From positions 194,288,954 to 194,352,953 of the forward strand of contig CM019063.1 of the NCBI GenBank assembly GCA_009667805.1: a DNA stretch of 64,000 nt, read 5' to 3'. Origin of the DNA: Leptobrachium leishanense (lineage: Eukaryota; Chordata; Amphibia; Anura; Megophryidae). Made by a program: the position numbers and the translations under genes. The notes beneath the pieces were generated by a model that saw only the letters and a list, made by a program, of their open reading frames with translations, searched no databases and was not told where the DNA came from. Shown here one piece after another: positions 1 through 11,622 of the stretch. Numbering within the stretch: the stretch's first letter is position 1; each line of letters begins with the position of its first letter.

Positions 1-867
1 CATCAAAACATGGATGATACGGCCACTTTGGAGGATTTTAATAATGCAGGGATGTGAGGTTATTCACTGGATGTGTTCATATTCAAGCTTGTGAGGGCGG
101 GGGATAGGTATGGCCCGGCACTCTGCACTGGAAAAAACAAACAGTTCTATCCTGTACACAACCGCATTAGCGCTGGGTCTAAGCCCGGGTCTTAGAGTTT
201 TCCTAGCATGCGCCAAACGACCTTGTTCATGGACTACCGTGGACAAGGTGATCTGTTAGTAGGTCGTCAGGCACTAAGTTTTAGCGACTCGCGCTGATCT
301 TCTCCTTTAGCAATGGTCTTTTAGCTCACACCTGGTGATAGGGCCCTTGAATATTATTAGTGCCCCCCCAGTTTTGACTGCGGTATCTTCTGTGCCCCCC
401 CTAAATATTGTTCCTAGAGTCGCCACTGCCACTGTGCACAATGCACATCTCATTGAAGCAAAAGGCTGTTGGGTAAGGGGGGCTCCCTATGTAGATTTGA
501 TTGTGTTTTTCTCTGTCCTTTTGTTAATCTGTCCTTTTACTATTTATGCAGCCTTCTTTCTGAATATCTGGTATTCTGTCTGTCCCTCTATATCTGTGTC
601 CTGTGTATTTTTCCACCTGTCTTTATCTAGGTCTTCCTCTTCATTTCTCATCTCTTTTTCTCCCTCTAGAAATCTCTCCTCTTCCTTTCCTGCCTTCCTC
701 CTGATGTGATCATCCCTGCAGAAAACTAGAATGTACACTGAGAATTCTCAGCAGAATCACACACTGCTTCCTGAGCCCGGCCTCCCTGCATACCAGGGAC
801 ATGCGGTGAGGACAGTGGCTGGTGAGGCACTGGCTAGTATCAGAGATATACACAGCTTACGTAGGTT
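1..867. other. Unassigned sequence
   Basis: No splice-flanked coding segment or transposon terminus was recognised here. Open frames between 335 and 1180 are pyrimidine-rich or low complexity and resemble no family I know. The stretch 560-700 is a long C/T-rich tract on the plus strand. Confidence 0.4.
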
Positions 868-940
868 CAGTGCTCCCCAGGATCTGGCTGATCTCAGTGC
901 TCCCCAGGATCTGGCTGATCTCAGTGCTCCCCAGGATCTG
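868..940 (+). repeat. Short 27-bp tandem repeat
   Basis: A 27-bp unit starting CAGTGCTCCCCAGGATCTGG is present at 868-894 and 895-921, with a partial third unit at 922-940. The units are identical over the compared part. Because 27 is a multiple of three, the array keeps reading frames open on both strands and makes spurious ORFs. Confidence 0.85.
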
Positions 941-1467
941 CGTTGTCCACTCCAGGCAGCTGTGCACTGCCCCCTCCACCTGCAGGGAGGAGGTGCCGAC
1001 ACAGTGAACAGTCACACCCCGAGCACTGCCCCGCACCCGCTGACTGTGCGAGATGAGGACAGTCAGATGACTGTCAATGCATGGGAGGCCAGCCTCCCAT
1101 GGAGGCCGTTTTTGAATGGCTTGGACCAATGCTGCTTTCCCAGAGGTCCAAGCTATTCCATTGTTCTTCAGTCCCTCTGAGGCACTGCAGAGCATAGGTT
1201 CAGGAAGTAGGCAGTGCCAGATATGCACTGCAGACCTCAATTTCTTGACCAGCTTGAGCTTACGCGATTAGATTAGCGTTCAGCTATGCAAATTGCGTAG
1301 GCTCTGCGAGGGCAGGCTGGTGCGAAAAAAATGTGAGACAGACGGGGGGGGGGGGGAGCATGGAGCAGGTGAGTTTGTCAAAAATAAAATTATAATATTT
1401 TATTCATTCAGTAGTGATTTTAATTAGAGTCGCTTTGTCTGCCATCACCCCAGACTTTAAAGACACT
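941..1467. other. Unassigned sequence with a poly-G run
   Basis: No gene or repeat family was recognised. A run of G lies near 1345-1357. The tract ends at the TA target site of the Tc1 element that follows. Confidence 0.4.
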
Positions 1468-1469
1468 TA

Positions 1470-3061
<1,592 letters not shown>

Positions 3062-3063
3062 TA

Positions 3064-3565
3064 AGAGCAACAAGCATCCCCAGTTTTCCCATGAGTTCTA
3101 ATTAATTTCGTATGTTTCAATTAGTTTATTTTACAGCAAACACTTTCGTTTTCACTAGGGCTGTGATTACTGCACTATCCTTTTTGGAAAGACTCCCCGT
3201 TTACAAAACTTGTTTAAAAAGTGCATACATTGTAGAATACTGCACATGTTGTTTTGTGGAATAAATCATAAGGTTTCAGAAATTCAATTATTTTTGGGTC
3301 GCGACTTAATGGCCAAGGACAATTGTGGGTCCTGAGGGTCCACAAGTCGAGAACCAATGGTATAAAAGACCCTTGAAGGTTAAAATAGGAGTGTGGGAGT
3401 ATAGGAAGGGCTAATATTTAACCCCTCAGTCTGAGTGTTTCATTAAAGGCCCAAGAGTGATGGAAGTTGCAGTTGCTTGTATTTGACTACAGACCTCCTT
3501 AAAAGCAACTCATGGTTAAATAAAAATGAGCTATATAAAATAAAAGCTCAACATGAGGAATAAAC
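3064..3565. other. Unassigned sequence, possible old hAT end
   Basis: No coding segment is seen. Around 3295-3360 the text (gggtcgcgac, then tcgagaaccaatgg) resembles the worn terminus of an old hAT-type repeat, but no partner end or duplication was found. Confidence 0.3.
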
Positions 3566-4720
3566 AAGCGTCAAGGGGGTGGGGGGGCAGAGCTGACCGT
3601 GGACGAGAGCAGTCACATGCCGAGGAGCTCTGCCGATATCTGGCTTTAACTGCTGATTTTATTTGCGACCCTCTCATCCGGCATTATATTTTTGAGGAAC
3701 CAAGGACTCTGACACGCTGGGGCACCCCGAGTAGCGGTTCCCCGATCGTTTGCTGGCGTGTTTCAGCTCCAGCAGGATTCGGGCTTCGTGCGGCCTACTC
3801 AGACCGAGGACTTTCCTGACACTCTGTGTGGAAGTGGTCGCTGGCCGCGGACAGATTGCCTACCCCTGAAGGATGGTTAAGAAGAACATGAGACCCATCG
3901 TCGGCACCAGCAAGATATCGGGGAGACGCTGGGAGGCAGATATGCTGTGGCAGGTTCGACCACCTTGACGAACTCGCGTGGTCCCTGGGAAGTGGGACTG
4001 ATGTAAATTGGCTGGATCGGGCCCACCGAGAGGGTGCCCGGGTGACACTGGGCCCAGCTGCGAAGAAAAGGGCCCAGAAGAAACGGTGGGCCCAGGCAGC
4101 GAGGTCTCAGGAGGCCCTTGAGACTCCCTCCATAACTTCGCAGGGAGGCTCTGAGGATGGCCTGCTCCTTCCTGGCGGGAAAAATGTGTCACCGCTGCCC
4201 CAGGGTCGTCTCCGAGTCAAATCTGGAGCAGCAGACGCAGGGTGCTACCGGAAGATTGGGGTCTCCCTCGGGTAATGACTTAATTTTGGCTCCCCCGATA
4301 CGGATGCCACTTCTTTTGCAGTGACAGACGACGCGCGACCAATGACAATGGGCAATTAACAAAGTTTTCTGGCTGAGATTAGGTCTACGTGGACTGCTGC
4401 GCTGTCTGGGGTACGATCTGAAGTGGAGGAGCTACGCTCCCACGTGGTGGCGGTTCAGGAACAGTCTGCAGATGTGGTAGCGGAGCAATCTGTCCTTTTG
4501 TCTCAGATAGGTCGTCGACCTGGTCTCTCAGTGCGCCTGACTCTTACAGTAGAAACTAGGGTTGCACCGATACTAGTATCGGTATCAGTGCCGATACCGG
4601 GTACTGCAGGAGTACTTGGTACTTGTGCAGTACCCAGATATTTTCCCCGATACCGGAAGCTGGCATTGAGCCGGCCTGCCGGCATCCGAGGGGCTGGGGC
4701 GGCTGTCCGAATGCTCTATC

Positions 4721-4952
4721 GGCATTCAGACAGGCCCTGCAGCTGCTCACTGTGTTTATACTTCCCTTCCTGAGCGACGCCGGGAAAGTCTCCACGCGTG
4801 CGCTCGTTGGAAGGCCCCCAGCCGCGACCACGTGGGACCATGTGATCGCGGCTGGGGGCCTTCCAACGAGCGCACACGCAGAAACTTTCCCGGCGTCGCT
4901 CAGGAAGGTAACTATGAACACCGTGAGCAGCTGCAGGGCCTGTCCGAATGCC
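4721..4952. repeat. Large hairpin-forming inverted repeat 1 in the hAT element
   Basis: The left arm runs from GGCATTCAGACAGGCCCTGC (4721) through TTCCTGAGCGACGCCGGGAA and CTCGTTGGAAGGCCCCCAGC. It is mirrored by the right arm, which ends CAGGGCCTGTCCGAATGCC near 4952. The centre is a short loop near 4835. Arms of about 110 bp differ by few bases. Confidence 0.88.
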
Positions 4953-4979
4953 GTTAGAGCATTTGGACAGGCACCTGGA

Positions 4980-5154
4980 GCTCTCCGCGATGATACTTAC
5001 CTTCCTGGGCGACGCCGGGAAAGTTTCCGCGCGTGCGCTCGTTGGAAGGCCCCCAGCCGCGATCACTTGGTCCCATGTGATCGCGGCTGGGGCCTGCCAA
5101 CGAGCGCAGACTTTCCCGGCGTCGCCTGGGAAGGTAAGTATCATCGCGGAGAGT
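4980..5154. repeat. Large hairpin-forming inverted repeat 2 in the hAT element
   Basis: The left arm TCTCCGCGATGATACTTACC (from about 4982) is mirrored by GGTAAGTATCATCGCGGAGA (to about 5154). The stem continues inward through the same GCGACGCCGGGAAAGT and CCCCAGCCGCGATCAC modules found in inverted repeat 1. The two hairpins therefore share a core but have different outer stems. Confidence 0.88.
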
Positions 5155-6400
5155 GCCGGGGGGGGGGGGGGAATCCATGAGCTGGGGCATATCCATGTGT
5201 GAGCTGGGGCAAATATGAATATATATATATCTTGGGGGGGATATATAAATGTGAGCTGGGGGCATTTTTATATGGTCTGTTCTTATTGGAAAGTGTCACA
5301 TGACATTAAAGAAAAGTATCGGTACTCTGTATCGGTCTTAAAAAAGTGGTATCGGTGCATCCCTAGTGGAAACCCTTGAATCCAGACACCGCAGGCGAAA
5401 CATTCGGTGCCCCTGTCGGAGCTACTGCCTTATGTGACCCGATTGACACACCAGATATCGGGTCTTCTGATGAGACGGGCATGTTCAGTTCAGTGTTCCG
5501 GATCCGTAAGGCTGCGATGGCCCCCCAGAGATGTCATTGTAGTTACTAAAGACATCGCTGTGAAGACGCGGATTATGTCTACTTCGGCAGCTCGGGCAAC
5601 GGTGCAATTTGAAGGAACGTCGCTGACACTCTATAATGATCTACCATTCTTGACCCTGCTGGCGAAACGACGATGTCGGGAAGTGGTAGCTTTTCTCCGT
5701 CGTAAGGAGGTCAACTATCGATGGGGACTGGCCGGATCTCTTTTAGTGACATACGGAGTGATGCTGGCTGGAGTGGGACTCACCTTGGAACCGGTGGACG
5801 CTTCACCTGGTTGATGACCTTTTTTCCAGATCTGATTCTGATGTCACGTTTTTGTTGGGATACTGTTCCCCCCACTGGTGAGTTGTGTCCCTGTAACACG
5901 GTGACACTTTTTGCGGTCCTTCATGTTTTCTGCACCAGTTGTGTGTGGCTCTTTGGTTTCCTTTTTGGAAATCTCTAGCCTTGATTTCTGAGTCTCCCTG
6001 TTTACAGACATTTCTCCCCAGTCATTTCCCCCTACCCCTGAATTCAGAGACGAAGTAGACAATTTCTGAGGAAGTTTTTTTTATTTTCTCCCCCACCCAG
6101 TCCCCCCCCCTCTTTTTCTCACGAGCAGAGTATCTTTCTTTCGAGGTGTCTAACTACCTTTTAGGTGTACCCTCCCCTTTATAAGAGTTCCTGATGACTT
6201 TGACGCCGAAGATCCCCGGCTGGGGATCACCTAGACCTTTGCGTTCCCCCTCCCCTTTTAGCTGATAAATATTGCTGAGACCCCCCTTATTTGGGGATGT
6301 TTATTGTTTTTCTTATGCCGTATCTTTGTCAGCTTGAGATGGTCCTGCGTGGCCCTTACAAGATAACATTTTAAATTTAAAAAAATAAAAAAGCGTCAAG

Positions 6401-7774
6401 AATACGTTGCTAAAGCAGAAATACAAATCTTTCACCATTCATTATGTAACATAAAAGCTGCAAAATGCATCAGAATAAAGCGAGCCCTATACAGCATTGA
6501 AATGGAGGTTCCATAATAAACCTGTAGATTGTGCAATCACTGATCATGTGGCTGCTGTACTATAATACAGTACTTAGTTATTGAATGGGACTTCTGTGAT
6601 TGAGCATTTATCAGTCCACATTTTTGTGCTTGTGATAACCAAGAGACGATACATGGGGGATTGTACCAAAAATGCCAATTTATGTATCGGACATCCTCCT
6701 GTAAAATGTATACACCACTGCCTTCAGTTTTGGTCAACTCAAACATAACATTCCTTGCACCTTCCTACCAGCCACCTGCATCAGCTGCTACATTGACATC
6801 TGGAATGAATACTGGTTTACCTAAACTGCTAGATCTGCCCAGTAGGAAAAATCTAGTGGGAGATTACTGCTACAACGGGAATTAAAAAAGTGTTGTTTCA
6901 GATTGTAATACAAACCAGTTTCTTCTTTTTTTTTTCCTGTACAGGGAGATTACTAAGTGTCCAAACCATACAACATGAATATTGCACGTGAATAACCAAA
7001 CAGAGGACATACTGCCAAATTAACATTTTCCCAATAAAATGCTGACTTTGCTTCCCTTTTATCAGTTATACTTTATAAAAGGTTTATTTGTACAGCCAGC
7101 AAAAACAAAAAAACTGCATGCATATGAAACAATATATATTTTGAAGGATTAAAAGAATAAAAAAAAAATATTTACATAAAACACTGAACCAGAAATCCCT
7201 TGATTTCAATTCTCTCAATCCTCTGCAGAATGGTATTTTTTTTATGCAGGATTGATAAACTTTTGTAATCCGTCACAGATTTTCTGCACGCAGGATGGAT
7301 TCCACAGCATATTTTGGCGATATTTTATTTGCATTTAAAGCCTCACTGACTGCCGAATCTCTAAATGGACTGAATGCAAAGATAGTAACGCTCGCAATTC
7401 CCTACTCCAGAAAAAACATTCAATAGAAAAATTGAGAAAAAAGTATAATCTATCCCCTGCCACCTGCAATACTGGCCCTGATCTAGATATGTGGAGCAGA
7501 ACAGAGCACAGGTTAATTCTGTATTTCAAAAAGGCGATACTTTGTGTCAATAAAATACTAGCAGAGTGCTTTCATGAATTCTATTTTGAAAATAGCGTTT
7601 TCATGCTGCATTCTACAGAGATACGTATTTACCTACACAATGTCTTTGGTAGAACAGACCAAGCAAGAATAGAGAGCCCAAAATATAAAAAAGGCTGAAT
7701 ATAAAGGATTGGTGCAGTTACAATATATTGGCATAGAAGTGGGAGGTTGTAGTCTCTTCAGGAAAGTCATCTAT
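6401..7774. other. Unassigned AT-rich sequence
   Basis: No gene or transposon ends were recognised. It may include the 3' untranslated part of the KIF20A retrocopy that follows on the minus strand. A poly-T run near 6926-6937 could be its tail, but no target duplication was found to confirm this. Confidence 0.3.
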
Positions 7775-8625
7775 TTAGAACTTTGTACCGAACGCGATAG
7801 CCTTTAGGACGGGGGATCTACGTGCACGCAGAACCCGGCTGTACGGTCCAGTCTCCATTATGGCTTTCTGTCCAGGGGTCCTGCTCAGTAAGTTACAAAG
7901 GAAAGGTCTCTTTTCGGTAGATTGTATTGGCTGAATATTCTCATTGTTGCAGGTGCGTTTAAAGCCACGTGTGGATATCTGGAGTTTTTGCACAGTGTTC
8001 TATTGTTCTGCGATGCACACAGCCTTCTTTTTAAAGGTCCATTTTCACTAGGACCATATTGTTCTGGAGCTCTGCTAGAGTCTTTTCCTGTTTGGATAAG
8101 ATCTCATCGCAGTTAACGAGTGCTTGTCGGAGTCTCTCCGAGCCGGTCTGTCGTGTGGCAGCACGCACGGTCCACCTGCTGCAAGGAGTTCCCTCAACAA
8201 TCGCACATTCTGCTGTCCTTCCAGAATTTTTCTGTCCACGTCAGTCGTGAATGGTTTGGCTGACACAGGAGGCTCTTGCATTTTCTTATTCCTTTCAATT
8301 TCTTCATGGCTTGCCTGCAGTTCTGCTTTCAGAGACAGAAGCTCTTGTTTCAGCCTGTCCATCTCAGGGCCATCATTAGTAGCCAGCCTCTTCGACCGCC
8401 TTAGAGGTACACTATCCCGGGTTACGGGCACCGAGTCTCAGACTTTGATTCCTCCAGGGCCGTTTCAAGCTCCTCAATCCGCTCATCCCGCTCCAATTCC
8501 CTCTTGTAATAATTACTAAACGATTCTTTGAGGTTCTCCATACGCTGATCATACAGGTCCTCCAAAAGGGCCTTTCCATCTTCCAGTTGATCGCTGTGAA
8601 CCAGTTTCTTAACCCGTGCAAATAA
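7775..8625 (-). pseudogene. KIF20A: Processed pseudogene (retrocopy) of KIF20A, C-terminal part
   Basis: KIF20A (MKLP2) is the mitotic kinesin that carries the chromosomal passenger complex in cytokinesis. Read on the minus strand, the segment matches only its stalk and tail. In order it has LLEDLYDQRMENLKESF, ERDERIEELETALEESK, LRRSKRLA, VSAKPFTTDVDRKILEGQQN, RLRQALVNCDEILSKQ, LAELQNNMVLVKMDL and the tail SRVLRARRSPVLKAIAFGTK, ending at a stop at 7775-7777. Parts that I would expect on separate exons run on without introns. The reading frame changes near 8440 and 8170. An extra T follows MDL near 8027, and a TAG interrupts the IAEQ...NTVQKLQ stretch. The motor domain is missing. It is therefore a 5'-truncated retrocopy, not a working gene. 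The match is from memory of the human protein. Confidence 0.85.
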
Positions 8626-9305
8626 CGGTTATGAGAGTCTCCTGGTAAAGATAAATTTGCTTTCTGTTAATGAGGTATATGACATTTGGGGCTTCCTAGA
8701 GATGTAGTTTTAGAATCTTTGTTTAATAAATTGAACTGTAGGTCCACGAAAATTGCCAATATCATGGGATTAGGGCAGCAATGCCAGAATAGAATAGAAT
8801 ATAATCTATATATATATTCTCATGGATTCCTAGAATCAAGTCTTACTGCAATGGCAGCTCCATCATGGAAAATAGAGAATGAAAAGAATGGTGGAATCAG
8901 TTTTAAAGGGTTATTCACAAACCACGCAGTGATCACCATTATTACAACTACGGTGCACTTCCGCTATCCAGAGAAGGAACATACAACAGCAGCATGCAAA
9001 CGTTGCTGCACAGAGATTTAAAAAAAAAATAAAAAAATGATGGTACTGTGGGTTTACATAAGTAACTGTGGCTATATTCCAGTTACTAGTGCTATACCAG
9101 TGTTTGTAACACCAGTGAATACACTTTGTATGGGAGTTCTATGGAGATCACCACTTAAAAAATTGCCAAATTACAGTGATTCTAAATCGACTTCAATTGA
9201 AACACTGGTGGAAACACTATTGAAACATTGTTTGAAAACTACACTAGACAACTTCTACAGCGGAAAGAACAGTGAAAAGTAAAACAAACTGCAGTGGAAA
9301 TTCCC
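8626..9305. other. Unassigned sequence
   Basis: No coding, RNA or transposon signature was recognised. Confidence 0.35.
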
Positions 9306-9308
9306 TAA

Positions 9309-9615
9309 GGCCGGGAGCACACGAGGCGTTTTTTCATACGCACTAGCTCGCGTTATGACGCACTTACCAGCGTCCGTCGCAGCGTTGTGAGGCTGCAGAT
9401 GGGGCCGGTCACATGCTTGAGCGTGCATCTTGAGATCCTCACCTTCGATGTTCTAGGATGCGCGTCGACGGAGCTGCAAAGCGCGATCCTCCATTAGGAG
9501 GATCGCGCTTTGCAGCGCTGAGGGGGGACAGGTGAGCGTCAAGTGGACGCAGTGCGTTAGCGTTTTCCTTAACGCACGCTAGTGCGTTAAGAAAACGCCT
9601 CGTGTGCCCCCGGCG
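9309..9615. mobile_element. Harbinger-type MITE, subfamily B
   Basis: It begins GGCCGGGAGCACACGAGGCG after TAA (9306-9308) and ends with the near inverse CGCCTCGTGTGCCCCCGGCG. The centre is a palindrome, CTGCAAAGCGCGATCCTCC with its inverse (about 9474-9516). Related copies are at 29260, 59684 and 63570, most flanked by TAA on both sides, the usual 3-bp duplication of PIF/Harbinger elements. The right flank of this copy is degraded (TTT/TTAA). Confidence 0.8.
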
Positions 9616-11464
9616 TTTAATAGTGAATTCACTGAAGTTTGCCAATGTGAATAATCCCTATAGAGGATAAGTAGAAGGCAAAATACACGAGTGATTACAA
9701 TAACCTCTAGTTTATTTGGAACATAAAATGGTGATGTGCATCTACAGTACAAGGTCTATTTAGATTGATGCAACAGTAACTGGACAACTTGGGACAGACG
9801 GGCAAGCAGTAGCTTCTAGCCAATTAATAGATTGTTACATTAAATATAGATACTTCAGTTACCTAAAAGATACATATTTTATGCATTGCATTATTCTTTG
9901 ACAAATTCTAAATAATGGGTATTGTTGTCAAAGTGTGATTAGGACTGCCATGTTTTCTGATCCAAAAGCAGTAATGGCTCGATTTCGCTGCCTAACCTCA
10001 GGAAATACCTGGAGTCAAAGATCTGGTAGGCCATTACATCACTACTCAAACAAGGGTTTTTTTTTTTTTTGTCCTCTCTAACCATCTATTGTATTCCCGT
10101 TTATCAAACTTCATTCCCCATCGCCAGCATAGCACAGTATGTTCCACTTAATCCATACAGCAACACAGTCCCATCTCTACTTCTTACAGTCGCGGCTCCA
10201 GTGGCCCCATGTTAATGCAGCACTGTCCCCGGTGACATAATACCCTGCCTACTTAAAACGGAAGAGTTTCAAGACATCTAATGGGTATCCGTAGGTAGAA
10301 TACATGCCAATCTAGGTGTAGCTGTAGCATGAACTGTATACCTGTGAGTGTTTACGCACATACACAGGCAAGGGTACCCAGGTCTTTCAGAACTACAAGT
10401 GCCAGACTTTAAAACCGCTGAGCAGTGCATCATTGGGTATAGAGCTGCAAAGCATCTGCCAAGGTTAGCCATCACTGCATTATGAAATGCCGCATAGAAA
10501 AGAAGTCTCCGCTTACTTTTGTTGCTTGATATTTGACAAAGGTCAGTGGTCTACTCTATTGATCAGAGACAGAATGGGTTAACTCTTGGATGACATATGA
10601 ATGTTCAGTGTCCTGTAAATAATGTGCTGGGCTGGGGAAAATCAGGAAGAAAAAAAAAAAAATCTAAAGTACAAATATAGGCTCTGATTTTTAATACATA
10701 GCTTCTGCTTTGCACCCAGCAGGACACCTACATGTTGTAGAGATGCAAATCATCTCCATAAAAGCACAAGCTGTGCTCGCTATGATTTATGTGTACCAAG
10801 CAGTAGGGCACACAGGAAGAATCTTGTTGTCATTTGATAATTGGGTTCCTGTAGTCAAAGCAGATCAACGACTTCCCCTTCGATACACATCTCCAGATTT
10901 ATTGTGGTGCTTTAAAATGTGAACCTGCATCACATATGTATAGGTTTTTAAAGGCAGGATAAAGCAGAATAAAACTTGTCGGTTCCCATAGAAATCTTTT
11001 TTGCAGCCATACCGGGACAGTCAATAACCTTCTAACGTTTCTCTAACCGCCATCAGGAAATTTAACCAGGAATTAGAAAAATTTGGGTAAAAGTATGTGG
11101 AAACCCAAAATGGTTAGGAAAGTTAAATAAATACACCGATTTGTATTCATTTTATATAAAAGGCCATGGGATTTTGGTTTTATTTTGCCTTTTGGCGAGG
11201 GGGGGGGGGGGGTCGTCACTGTAGGAACTATTCAAAAAAAAATAACAGAAATTTCAGTGCTTTTCATTTGGGCGCACATCGGCAAATCCATTTCACCGAA
11301 ACGTCAGTGAATTCACTATTTAGTGAATAATCACTGTAGTGTGCCGAAGCCAAGAAAAAGTTGGAGAACTCCGCCAAACTGGCCTTGGCAAAAATCCACT
11401 GAACTGCACATAAAGAAAAAACACTGAATTCTCCTAATAAAACTCATGGGGCGGGGGGTAGCAC
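9616..11464. other. Unassigned sequence
   Basis: No gene recognised. It contains homopolymer runs (T near 10058-10069, A near 10648-10661, G near 11201-11212). Around 11268-11350 a short segment resembles the ends of the element at 11623-13337 (TTCACCGAAACGTCAG). Confidence 0.35.
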
Positions 11465-11622
11465 TCTACCTAAACTAAGCTTTCAGTGCGGGTGTGTCTC
11501 AAAAATAAAATACAAACCACCAGGGAGAGAGCACTCCAGTCATGCATGGGAACATAACAGATTTTACCACGTTGAAAAATTCTTAAATCTGAGTTTTGTT
11601 GAATAAAAATGGTGGAAATTTA

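Larger units (their letters stand above)
4557..5365. mobile_element. Non-autonomous hAT element inside the L1-like copy 1
   Basis: The ends are TAGGGTTGCACCGATAC and its near inverse GTATCGGTGCATCCCTA. Flanking 8-bp duplications are GTAGAAAC (4549-4556) and GTGGAAAC (5366-5373), matching at 7 of 8 positions. Both features fit the hAT superfamily. No transposase is present. Most of the inside is taken up by two large inverted repeats (separate entries). The terminal motif with repeated ATCGGTATC blocks resembles hAT MITEs common in fish and frogs. Confidence 0.88.
4339..5814 (+). pseudogene. L1-type ORF1 remnant, split by a hAT insertion
   Basis: ORF1 proteins of L1 elements are RNA-binding trimeric chaperones. 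The part before the insertion (about 4375-4556) reads as a coiled coil (VEELRSHVVAVQEQSADVV). The part just after it (from 5366) resumes with VETLESRHRRRN, the linker to the RNA-recognition domain also present in the intact copy at 47928-48893. Downstream, the C-terminal domain is readable (TLYNDLPFLTLLAKRRCREV, then NYRWGLAGSLLV), ending at a stop near 5814. Frame changes and stops lie between these blocks, so no complete protein can be made. The identification rests on direct alignment by eye with the intact copy in this window. Confidence 0.82.
3576..6390 (+). mobile_element. L1-like ORF1-only retrotransposon (copy 1), interrupted by a hAT element
   Basis: A perfect 10-bp target duplication, AAGCGTCAAG, lies at 3566-3575 and 6391-6400. 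The element starts with a G-rich 5' end and finishes in an A-rich tail (6372-6390). Between them are a leader, remnants of an L1-type ORF1 (separate entry) and a pyrimidine-rich 3' region. There is no ORF2: from the ORF1 stop (about 5814) to the tail is only about 575 bp with no endonuclease or reverse-transcriptase motifs. A hAT element at 4557-5365 was inserted later. Without it the retrotransposon is about 2.0 kb, close to the intact relative at 47652-49738. It probably moved with machinery supplied in trans by a full L1 (inference). Confidence 0.87.

Noticed and set aside
335..709. 124-codon open frame with hydrophobic stretches
   Set aside because: The hydrophobic runs come from a C/T-rich tract and the minus strand mirrors it; no splice or homology support.
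731..1180. 149-codon open frame
   Set aside because: It runs through the 27-bp tandem repeat, shows no domain and has no conserved features; the opposite strand is equally open.
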